A DNA stretch of 64,000 bases from Ascidia mentula (Eukaryota > Chordata > Ascidiacea > Phlebobranchia > Ascidiidae), in NCBI GenBank assembly GCA_947561715.1, contig OX387204.1, forward strand, positions 7,259,001 through 7,323,000, in the 5' to 3' direction. This document shows, one piece after another, positions 1 through 9,703 of the stretch. Both the position numbers and the translations under genes were made by a program. The notes beneath the pieces are model-generated. The model saw only the letters and a list, made by a program, of their open reading frames with translations. It was not told the origin of the DNA and ran no database searches. Position 1 is the first letter of the stretch. Each line of letters starts with the position of its first letter.

Positions 1-8
1 CCACAGAC

Positions 9-650
9 CTTCAATTCAAACACTGGTGTATCAAGTGTTGTCGCTCCATGGCGTTTGAAACACTTTATCACACAGTCAAACACTTTCTCCCGTACAGACA
101 TTTGCTCTGCTCCATAATCCCTGGTTCCTTTTGGTGTTTTCAGTTGAAACTTTGGTGCTGGGGAATCACCCAGTTGTGCTTTTAAAGCAAGTAGTTTGGC
201 AACCTCTTCATCAATCTAAAAAATCACAACTTGATGGTTCTTCAATCAGTAAAGTATTTGGAATAGTATTTTTGGAGGTTCATACACAGGTAGTAATAAT
301 GTACTGGTTATTTGTCCCTGTAATGCACGAATTTAAACTTGCATATTTTGGCCCATATTCACCTTGTTAATTTGTTCAGCAACACTGACATTGTTACAAA
401 ACAAACGTTGAACTTTCTGGCAATAGGCATTTTGCAAGCCTAATTTCAGACATCGTCTGACGCAGTACGTAAAATTAAGCATAGAGTATAACGGATGCAA
501 CCGACCCTGACCAACAACTCTGCAAATACACGAAACATATACGGTAAGTATTTTTGTTTGTACCTGTTGTTTATCAGCTTTGTCCGTCTTCAACTTGCGA
601 ACTAAATCCCCTTGGGCTCGAATTTCCTCCTGTACTGCTTTCCTTTCCAT
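9..650 (-). CDS. HARS: Histidyl-tRNA synthetase, first two coding exons (partial at left edge)
   Basis: Charges tRNA-His with histidine in the cytosol (and often in mitochondria from the same gene in invertebrates). Exon 1 (650-564, 29 codons) begins MERKAVQEE and carries the start of a WHEP domain ([10 protein letters not shown]). Exon 2 (215-9, 69 codons) continues it ([16 protein letters not shown]) and enters the catalytic domain with [19 protein letters not shown] and [16 protein letters not shown], which match the N-terminal region of animal HARS closely. The intron is phase 0, with GT at 563 and AG at 217-216. The donor after exon 2 (GTCTGT) is atypical but falls where the homology ends. 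The rest of the gene lies beyond the window. It is not part of the array that follows. Confidence 0.93.
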
Positions 651-1794
651 GAAGAAAATTGTGCAAACTATCAACAAATGCTAAACTTATCGTACAACGA
701 CAAAACAAAGTTAAGACTTCCAAAAACACATCTAAAAGTGATTAGCTAGTGAACCCAAACCTGACGCAATCAATAGCATGCAACAACGCACATGTGGATA
801 CGGTTGGAAGATCTTGTATCGGATGACAGGAAGGATTTTTTGATGCTAAGTATAATACCATAGTACAGAGGTCTCTTACCTTTTTTGCACTACGGACCGG
901 TGTAACGCTGGTAGTATTTTTACAGACCGGTTTTCAGGGTGTAGCAGAATAACGATTGTAATGTGTCCGTTAGTTATACTTCTCCATACGATTGAGGCCA
1001 ATGAAAATATCATGTGACCAGCTGACTGGATAAGTGCGCAACAAGTATTTGCAACTTCGTGAATGTAAAGTATGTCGCACCGGTCGCACTCACAAATTAT
1101 GGTCAATATTTTTTTTCTCTTTGGACCGGTGACAAATGCCTCACGGATTGGTGGTTGGAACCTTTGCCTTTGTATAACCACATTCGGTAAGTTATAGTCT
1201 CCGCTAACAGAAAAGCTATATTTTCGTCTGGCAAGACAACTTACAACGTTCGAAACGGTCAAATTACTGTTCATGCTGTTTATCGTACGTTTCGTGATAT
1301 TTATTGTTTTACACGGAGCTTTTGACTGATTGATATGTTCCCCTCTGTCTTTTTTTTTAATAAATAACCCATCTTTAAACAGTTTGTATATTTTAATAAC
1401 TCGACGCTCGGTAATAAAACGGACAGAACAACAAGGGCGTTATCATTGCACAGGCTGCGAGCAGATATTTGGCAAGCAAACACACTTGTGTTTGGAGTTT
1501 CGTTTGCTCTCGTGAATATGCTAATATGTATTCCGGCTACAGGACATGGCCTTGAGAGCACAAAAAAATTTCTGGAGTGTGACTTTATTGGTGATCATAT
1601 TCATTGACCCTTACGGACTTGTATGGAACCTGCTACGCCGCACCGGCTGCACCATACTCTCCTGGGGTCTGTAGCAGGAAAGTACATATACTGTACGAAA
1701 CTGTACGCCATGTACGAAACGAAACAGGTGGTTCCAACTCTTTATGATGTTTTGTTTGTCGTGTTCTTTCACACACAGCTCACAATCAAAAACG
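651..1794. other. Intergenic; one unrecognised open frame and a short dispersed repeat
   Basis: No gene is supported here. A 132-codon minus-strand open frame (1274-876) begins with ATG and has a possible donor GTAAGT after ten codons, but no familiar domain. At about 1440-1490 the minus strand shares TGTTTGCTTGCCAAATATC-type sequence with the plus strand near 43.6 kb, which points to a dispersed repeat. Confidence 0.4.
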
Positions 1795-2366
1795 CTACAC
1801 AATGTCTTGTCCCTCGGTGCAGGCGTAATTAACATGTCCGCAATGACACGTTCCTTTCACCTTTTTTTTATCTTCTTTTCGTTCGTGATAGAAGCCAACG
1901 CATGATCTCCAGCAAGAAATCAGCACCAGCGCAACGAGCAATATTCCAGTCCCGACAAGAGTCCACGATTTGGTTACGCACGAGTGTTCGTCAATATCAG
2001 GTGACGCTACCACAAAAAGGTAGATCAAAGGGCCAAGCAGCATACCAAGGCCAATGAGCATAATGCCGTCGAATCGTGAAGCTGTGAAAGTAATTTCGAC
2101 TGTTTTAATTCCTGACAAACAGAGTTAATCATAAATGCAGGATACCACAAATGCCTGCCTATGTTACGCAATTTTATATTAAAAATGCGATGTTGTTTTG
2201 CAAAGTACACTACACTGTATGCGGGTTTTGGTAATGAAGCTTTTCACATAGAAGCTTTATCACGTAAAGAACACAAACAGCACTCACGCGCGCAGCAGAA
2301 AATGGCGTGACAACTGCACGAGCGACTGTGGAGCTCCTCATTGTCCATGAAGTTTTGCTGAGACAT
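1795..2366 (-). CDS. Two-exon small membrane protein, two TM segments, no PY motif (array gene 1)
   Basis: Unrecognised protein of 131 residues. Exon 1 is 2366-2288 (26 codons plus one base, MSQQNFMDNEEL..., ending CHAIFCCA) with donor GTGAGT. Exon 2 is 2111-1795, with acceptor CTCTGTTTGTCAG; the joined frame is open to TAG. Hydrophobic segments lie at about residues 43-62 (IMLIGLGMLLGPLIYLFVVA) and 76-95 (LVGTGILLVALVLISC). The tail is basic and then Cys-rich (KKKVKGTCHCGH). It has the phase-1 intron of the whole array but neither the PPxY nor the VATVS tail, so it is a divergent member or a founder-like relative. An alternative acceptor at 2101-2100 would change residues 27-31. Confidence 0.6.
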
Positions 2367-3671
2367 TTTTGCTAATCAGTATCTTACCAATCTGTTCAAA
2401 AAAGATTTAAAAACTAAAATTTTCTGATCATTGCCACACAACACCTATTTCATCTTTCGAATTAAAATAACAAATGCTGTTTTGTATCAAATCCTACAGT
2501 GATACAAACATTTTTCGCAAAGCATGTTGTAGAAACAAGGATTCCTACCTATATCACCTTTAGAATGTTTATTATCCGCGTCTAAGGTCTGTACTAAGCT
2601 TTTTATCATATTTGTACCAACACCACTTGTTGCTGCCTATCAAAATGTCAACAGTGATAAGTTGTTGTCGTGCATTAAATATATTTTGGCTCAAAGAAAT
2701 CGTTTGAAATAAAAACCCTTTTTTGTTTTTGCACGAACTGTATACATTGCGTATGTAGGCTGTAACGCTGGCGAAGTTCCTTTTGCTGAAAGCACACAAC
2801 TGTTTTATGCTTGAAACCAGTCGGACCCTTTGTGTCGCATCTATCTGCGTGGCATTATTGTTAACCGGACCAAGCAACTTCTATTTAGGTCTGACCCCGC
2901 CGAAAACTATTATATTACACAGAGTGTCCCTTTTTTTCCTAAGTGTGTTTGCTATGAAAGGATAGCATTTAGAAACCTTTAATCTTCGACCCTTAGCAGT
3001 GAAGCTACTCCCGATTTTAATTGTCAGTTCAGTTAAATTTCATGACCCGTTTTCGCACATAATGTGGGTAAAACGACTAAGAACTCACGCACAGCGCCAA
3101 AACTTTGTTTGCGTTGCATAATAAAACTGATCTCCCCACCAGCGTAGGTAGAAACTTTGTTCCTCGTGTTAGGAAAAACATAACAGTTAATCCATACAGT
3201 ATAAGAAGAAAAATGCAGCGATACATTTATTGTTTAAAAAAACACCTGGCGACAGCCTTGCATTAATATCCCTGTCAAGTCAAACGTACCACAAACTTTT
3301 GTCGGTCGTGATTATTTTGCAAAACATTGCTCCTTGGTTAATAATTATATCCAATTCGTGGTTCAGCCATTCGATCAAACAGTAGCACTTCTTAATAAAC
3401 GCGCGGCAATCTGGCGCTCTCTCTGCACCGTTGTGGTGCTGAGTTGACAACTAGCAAGTTTTTACATGTCTGGAAAACATGAACTATTGTAGCAAACGGA
3501 TGCTGTGTGCTTGCTCAGTGGGTGTGACGGACTCAATTTGCCCGGGGCCCTCTCGCATGGTTGCACACAAATATTTGAAGGGTGCTTGCCCCGCCCCCTT
3601 GAACGCCATGACATCCTGGACACTCTATATTGTGGGCGTCCAATAAGGGTCATAGTTCGCAAAAAGAACAC
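2367..3671. other. Intergenic, no gene seen
   Basis: Short overlapping open frames (for example 2572-2877 minus) have no splice context or motif. The stretch 3520-3620 is unusually G+C-rich for this window. Otherwise nothing is recognisable. Confidence 0.4.
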
Positions 3672-3790
3672 GTTGCTTATTTAACCAACATGTTGCTTTC
3701 TAGACAACGTGTTATATTTGCGCCAAAAAGCCAAAATTTACTAGAAGATGTTATTTTCCCTAAATAAGCAACATGTTGGTTTTATGACCA
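3672..3790. repeat. Short inverted repeat around an AACATGTT core
   Basis: GCTTATTTAACCAACATGTTG near 3674 is mirrored by AAATAAGCAACATGTTGGTT near 3764, giving a hairpin of about 100 bp. A half-copy (TTTAACCAACATGTTGCTAAG) sits at 44397 beside the truncated MGNC gene. It may be a small MITE; no target duplication was identified. Confidence 0.5.
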
Positions 3791-3893
3791 TTGTGTTGAT
3801 TCAGACGAATTCTAACCCCTTTGGCCGCACATGGAATGCTGTCCTGTTTTACGGCATTTGGGCAAAACATATTTCAAAGGTCGGACTTTTTAA

Positions 3894-5009
3894 TTACTTT
3901 CGAACTCCCTGAGACCTTGTGTCAACGTTGTGGTTTCCAGCTGCGGAACAAGTTTTATATGAAGGCGACGATGCCTGCGGCAGGCGTAAAGCCTTTTCGT
4001 ATGACGGAGGTTTGTCCACTGATTGCCCAGCGTGTGTCGGCACAATGCAAAAATCTCTTCTTGAACAGTTTGGTCGGCGGGGAAGGACATTGTCTTCTGA
4101 CGTATCGGAATCGTCTTCATGATTTCTGGTGTCTTTTATCCATCTTCGCAGGGCGTAGATATACAAGAGCAAGCACACAACGCCTACAGACCCTGTGGTC
4201 ATTTGGGCGGGGTAGTTGGTGGTGATGGCCGCGGTCATGAAACCAGTGACGGTAAATACTAACAGCACCCGCGGTTGAAAAAGGGTTCGCCTCCAAATTC
4301 TCCTTTCTGCAACAAGAAAATTTATCACGTACAAATCGATGCATTTTCAGTTATATTGTATATCATATAATATGCGTCTTTCCGCGAATACAATGGCATT
4401 TGACTGAATCTATCTACACGATTATTTACGTTTCCTTTTTATGCGGAATGTTGTAAGGTGAACAGTTGTTAATTGGTTCTATACTTCATCAAATGTTTCG
4501 TTGGGAACATCACAGAGGCGCAAACATTGTTCACTCACCGAACCATGTTTGAACATCAACGGAAAAAATATCAAAATGGGGTACATGGTATGTTCGGCAA
4601 TAAAACAACATACATGCGATAAAAGGTCTAGCTATCAAAAAACGCGATTAACAATTAAGTTTATGGCAGAAATGGGAGGAGAATCTGTATATGTAATAAT
4701 GCCAAATATGACATGTGATTAAGTTGTCCTATATTGTTGCTTAGGAAATATTTTTACAGTAGAGGTAATAGTGCGAATGATGCACGAAGTTCTTCCACAA
4801 AAGAATACGACTGAGATAAAAGGATGACGTTTGTAATGTTTCCACTTCACGCAAGATATAATTACCTACACTACGTCATTTCACGCTTTGCTGACCAATA
4901 AATGTTTTATCACTAATCGTTATTGAACAGTCAGCACTCCAACAACTTGAAAATCAGTCAACTTTGCAATAAAAGTCAACTTACCGCAAAAATTCTTTAT
5001 TGTTGCCAT
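3894..5009 (-). CDS. Two-exon small membrane protein with a PPSY motif (array gene 2)
   Basis: Unrecognised protein of 145 residues. Exon 1 is 5009-4985 (MATIKNFC plus one base; donor GTAAGT). Exon 2 is 4306-3894, with acceptor TTTTCTTGTTGCAG. A basic stretch (RRIWRR) precedes hydrophobic segments at about residues 21-38 and 48-61. An acidic linker (HEDDSDTSED) leads to PPSYEKA at residues 108-114. PPxY motifs bind WW domains, so the C-terminus is probably cytosolic and may recruit a WW-domain partner such as a Nedd4-type ligase. The 678 bp intron holds no other gene. It belongs to the same family as the next genes by intron phase, layout and tail. Confidence 0.68.
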
Positions 5010-5262
5010 TCAGCCTTTCGTAGTTGCATGTCAGCATAAGTCTGAAAAGATCGTAAACAATTTTTTGGGCTCTGCCTACATGTACGCTGCAACTGTTGTC
5101 TGAAGTTTTTTTTGTTGTAGTCTAGTGACCTGATTGAAATGTGGGGTTTTGTGCCGAACGCTTTTGTTTATGCGTGGCGAACTGTTCAGCCCCACCTCGG
5201 TAGGTATTTTCGCAAAATTGGGACAAGTTAAGGCTGGTATTTAAACCAAACTTTCTGGTGGG

Positions 5263-5296
5263 TATATATATATATATACATATATATATTTATATA
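5263..5296. repeat. TA-rich microsatellite
   Basis: Alternating TA dinucleotides with a few interruptions, in the spacer upstream of array gene 2. Confidence 0.9.
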
Positions 5297-5804
5297 AAGG
5301 ACTTACATTGCGGAACAAAGTACTGGTGTAGCCACAAGTTAGATGTTTACAATCACAAAATTTGCAACAAACGGATTTGATGAAGTCAAAAATTTGTTTA
5401 ATCGTGTTTATTTTATCAATAAATACAAACTTGATTTTCAAATTACATTTCTAAAAACTTGCCTTCACACAAAATGTATAGGGTGATTGACAAAACAGTT
5501 AATTGTTTTTCCACCCATCAGTTGGCGATTTGTCGTAACTACAGAAATGTGTACATGACGCAACAAAGCTGTTTGCAGCCCATAGTTTCACAACAAAGCA
5601 GAAAAACATGCATTGAAATCTATCCATATAACATAGTATTACACGTTGCGAAAAATCTTTATTTGGCGAATTTGTGTGCAATAAAGTTCCACCTCAGCAA
5701 AGCAATGCGCCATTTCGAAATGCGCTCACTCGGGTATTCGGCGCACGCAACTTCAATGCTAAATCGCCGCATGCGTGCGTTCGAAAAATATGCAGGGATT
5801 TTCT

Positions 5805-6655
5805 TCACGACGAACTGGATGGAACGTGCGGCATGTTAATGCTCCGGTCATAACTCGGGGGATCCACCTGTATCTCCTCGTATGCCGGCGGAGGTACCTC
5901 CACCAGACCCGGCAATGCATGTCTGTGCTGGCCTGGTGTGAAGGCAATGCTCTCATAAGCGGGCGCCTCGTCACTGTATCTTCGGGACGATGAAACCGCT
6001 TCGTTTGCAGGAAAACACCGGGCACAGCACGAGGGGCATTTTCTTCTCGAGCCGCAGCAGAAAAAAGTTACGACGGCAAACGTGAGTGTGGCGATGAAAA
6101 TGGCAAGAAACGCGACGGCCAGATTTGTTTGCCCGGACAGCCAACCAGTGAGCATTCCAGGTAGCATGACAGCCAGTAGGTACAGAGAAATCACGCGAAG
6201 ATTTCGTACATACTGTGGCGCTGTGATGAAGATGTAAAAGAGTTTGTCACAAACGATCGGACAATATATGCTTGTGTTGAGACGTTGGTATCATTGAGAA
6301 ACAAAATAGGTTTACGTTTTATATGAATCAGTAAAAAGGGTTATTTGTCAAGGCAAGTGATCTACTGTACAGAACAAGTTACAGTAGTAGCGAAATTTAA
6401 GCGAAGGCGCCATAACGTAACAAATCGAATGGCTCTGTGTCGAAAAGCAGAATTTATCTTACTGTAGCAAATAGCAAAGTAGACTGATTGTTCAAGGGCT
6501 AAAATAGTGAACTGAGCGTTGGCTATGTAACATATTCTGCTGTTATGTCTAATACTTGCTCAAGATTAAATTTAACGTGTAGTCTGTTACTCACTGCGTC
6601 TTCTGCTACAACGTCGGGTTTCCCTTCTTGTCCGCCGATCGTGCTGGGAAGGCAT
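5805..6655 (-). CDS. Two-exon Cys-rich membrane protein with PPAY and PPSY motifs (array gene 3)
   Basis: Unrecognised protein of 158 residues, the longest of the array. Exon 1 (6655-6595) encodes an Arg-rich head, MPSQHDRRTRRETRRCSRRR, then donor GTGAGT. Exon 2 (6220-5805) follows acceptor CATCTTCATCACAG. Hydrophobic segments lie at about residues 30-46 and 53-74, followed by a Cys cluster (FFCCGS..KCPSCCARC, residues 73-89) that suggests palmitoylation or metal binding. The tail has EAPAYES, PPPAYEE (residues 130-136) and DPPSYDR (140-145). The Cys cluster after the membrane segment plus PPxY repeats recalls WBP1/Shisa-type adaptors in layout, but no direct homology is claimed. Confidence 0.7.
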
Positions 6656-7382
6656 TGGGTTATCTACAATTTACATTCTACTCCTTGAAACATTGTAAAT
6701 CATCCAATGGGTGACGTTGCAATTCGCGCTGAACCTTTACTTTTTGAGCGTTAATCGCGCTGCCAAATACTTACTTTCCGTACACATGTATTCTCGACGA
6801 GATTAGGTGACTGTTTCAATTAGAACAGGGCTTTACATTGCTGGGCACGACACTGCCTCATTGTATCGCGAAAAAAACAATGATGATACGTAACTTACCG
6901 TCTTCATTGTTACGAAATAAAACTCTTTGTGGCAGTTGTCAAAACAAAAAAACTGTATTGCTTTCAAACTGTAGGCGTTGTTGCTTTTTGCTTGACTGTG
7001 CCACTGCCAACAACCGATATAAATATTATTTTTGGATATGGATATTTCGGCCAAACATTTTTCTACTAGTGGCGGTTTTGCCGACGTATGCATTGCTTGT
7101 GTTGCCAAAAGTTGCAAAATGTAATGGGTTTGCTTTTTGTACAATTGATTTCTTTTTATTTGTGTAGTCAACTTGACAGAATTTTACCTACTACAGAGGA
7201 ATGTGTAAAAGCTACACACAGAAGTGTAACATGAAAGCGTGTAGAAAACAATTAATTTCCAACATCTTTTGAGCACATTGCACATCATCTTACGAAAACG
7301 TTCCATCACGAAAAAATATTGTGCTGGTAAGAAATTGCGCCTATATATCCACCCTTGTCATATGGTCATGTCAATGCGTATT

Positions 7383-7867
7383 TTACGAGGATTCTGGCGA
7401 CGCAGTGTGTGGTGTGTACGGTGGAGGTGGCGGTTCTATGTATCCCGGCAGCAGCTGGTCGCGGTTGTTCCTCATCACTTCATAGTATGACGGAGGGGGA
7501 TCCAAACTTTCCTCTGTGCTCTCTGCATTTTCCTCGCCGTTTTGCGTTCTGCATGGGTTTGTAATACAGCGGTAGACCTCCTGAACGATCTGGTATATGG
7601 CATATAATATGTAGTAGAGCAAAAGCAAGCAGAGGTACACGGCAAAGAATGGTATCGCTACCGCGTAAACGCAGCAAGTCACTAGTTTTTCCACAAATGT
7701 CTGACATGTTTCGCCTGTCCGGGCTGAAATATAAAGATTTTATTTAAGATTCAAACAAACTTGTATTGTTGAGAAATAATCATCACTCTTATGTCTATTG
7801 TGCAGTGAGATAAAAAATGAACACGAAGTTTATTTAATCGCAAACCTGTTCTTTGACTGGAAGGCAT
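7383..7867 (-). CDS. Two-exon membrane protein with PPSY and PPPPPY motifs (array gene 4)
   Basis: Unrecognised protein of 120 residues. Exon 1 is 7867-7846 (MPSSQRT plus one base; donor GTTTGC). Exon 2 is 7723-7383, with acceptor ATCTTTATATTTCAG. A long hydrophobic stretch spans about residues 21-52 (VTCCVYAVAIPFFAVYL onward), enough for one long or two short membrane passes. After a CITNPC segment and a Glu-rich linker come PPPSYYEVMR (residues 83-92) and EPPPPPY (104-110). The pattern PPxY-x-EVMR then LPGY-x-EPPPPY is shared with array gene 5, so these two are close paralogues. A possible alternative first exon lies at 8441-8426. Confidence 0.72.
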
Positions 7868-9147
7868 TGTATTGAACTAGATGACATGTATTTGAGCACA
7901 CTGGCCAGCATGAGATCAACGATTAATAATACAAACAACATTTTGTACACATTTCACAACCATACAATATTTTACATAAATGCTATACCATCTGGAAGAA
8001 ATTCAATCAACAACTGGATTAAGATTTGATGACGCTATACATTGTTAACATGCGTTAGACTTACTAATTTTGGCATGTCTGATTTCGCAAGTAACACATT
8101 TGAAGCTTCTACACAAACAAACCGCAATTAAAAATAACTGAGCTTACTGGCTCTTGGCGTCCCTACAGCACAACAAGCTTTCGTTGTCAGTTATGTATAT
8201 TCAGAATTAACAATGGTCGTCGTCTCGACGTGAAAGGTTCAACAGAAACGTGAGAGGATGCCGTGCTGTCCGTATGTAGTCGTATGTTCGGTCGCTTGTA
8301 GCCTCATTTAACTTAACTACGTAATTAAAATGAATAAATAAACGAATTATGTTAAAATATATCGTATGCAAACATCAAAATTAGCCAAAATGGTAAATAC
8401 CCAAATTGCTTTAAGCGTTTTTTACTCTGATTGGAAGGCATTGCCCCGTGTCTTATTTTGTCTCTAAACATGTGACATGACAACGGCTTGTTTAGTGGCA
8501 GCGACATATAACTTTGCATCTAATAGGTCACTGCCGGTCGCGTCGATATATGAAATGGAAGCTCATTGGTGCCATCACGCGGCCACGGTTGTATTGTTTT
8601 AGATTTGCACTGTTCACAGTAAATGTAACGCTTTGCGATGATTCCAAAAACGGCCAAGTTCTACGTAATACAGCTTTGATTCGTTTTGTTTATTAAACGA
8701 TTTCCTCATGCATATTTCTACAATTGAATAAACTTAAAGTTATCCTTTTAAATGTCAGAAGAACAATAGATGCGGGTTAAACGCCTTCTTACCTCGATAG
8801 ATCATTATCGGTAAACCCATTTTTCCTACAATCCCGGAATATATAAACACAGAACATATACAACATAACACAGCACCACAAAAGCGCAGATTTAAGGCGC
8901 CATGCATAATACACACAATACAGCGCTAGTAGTGCTGCACTACTGGGAAACGATGCGCGGGATAAAACAGTAGAACAGTGGCCTGGAGTTATACAAACCC
9001 CTCTCGATACTGATAGAACTTACCGCACCTTTGAAACAACTTCTCCTATTCCAGATGCTACCAGCATTTGCACAGTTAATGCATGTCTTATTACATTGGC
9101 GATTCTAACCCAATAAGGAATTCAACGTCGCCATATTTAGGTTTAAT
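7868..9147. other. Intergenic between array genes 4 and 5
   Basis: Holds no gene that I can support apart from the isolated exon-1-like piece at 8426-8441. The minus-strand promoter regions of gene 4 and any relic copy would fall here. Confidence 0.4.
8426..8441 (-). pseudogene. Orphan or alternative first exon of an array gene
   Basis: ATG CCT TCC AAT CAG A followed by GTAAAA reads MPSNQ with a phase-1 donor, nearly the same as the first exon of gene 4 (MPSSQ). No second exon was found between it and gene 4, so it is either an alternative start exon for gene 4 or what is left of a lost copy. Confidence 0.45.
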
Positions 9148-9703
9148 CTATGGCACGTATGGTGGTGGCGGTTCACAGTAACCAGGCAACGACCGATCGT
9201 GACCATGTCGCATCACTTCTGCGTAGGGAGGCGGTTGGACGTGGTGCTGATGTCCTTGCTGACTACCACCCTGCTGTATGATATCAGCAGTGTCGGTGCA
9301 CTCAGTGTTGTACTGTCGTTCCGATCCAAAGCATATTTGTATAACGAGCATACTTAGGTAGTACAGAAACAACACAGGAAACAACACGATCATGAATGGT
9401 AGCACTAATATGATGTTGCAACAGGTCGTGGTTATATCACTGCTCCTGTCTGCAAAAAACAAGGTGTTTATTACCAAAATATGATTATTCAGAAGAAACA
9501 GTGCATATGGGCTATGCAGTGTTTGTGTTCTATCTTTAAGCATGTAGTCACATTTTAGGTCTGACACGTAAGTACGTAACATTATACAATATTAACGATT
9601 CGGGTTGTTCATAGGTGCGATACACTATATCGCACGAAAGACATTTGTCTGAAATGAAGTCTCAGCAATAAAAGAACTTACTGTTAATCCTCGCGGTTGC
9701 CAT
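9148..9703 (-). CDS. Two-exon membrane protein with two PPPY motifs (array gene 5)
   Basis: Unrecognised protein of 107 residues. Exon 1 is 9703-9682 (MATARIN plus one base; donor GTAAGT). Exon 2 is 9449-9148, with acceptor CTTGTTTTTTGCAG. A Cys pair (TTTCCN) leads into a strongly hydrophobic stretch at about residues 20-47 (ILVLPFMIVLFPVLFLYYL). A Gln/His-rich linker precedes QPPPYAEVMR (79-88) and the C-terminal EPPPPYVP (100-107). Two PPPY motifs spaced about 20 residues apart are a typical WW-domain ligand arrangement. The gene straddles the left border of a 2.8 kb tandem duplication: the copy at 12.2 kb retains exon 1 and the membrane segment but not the PPPY tail. Confidence 0.74.
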
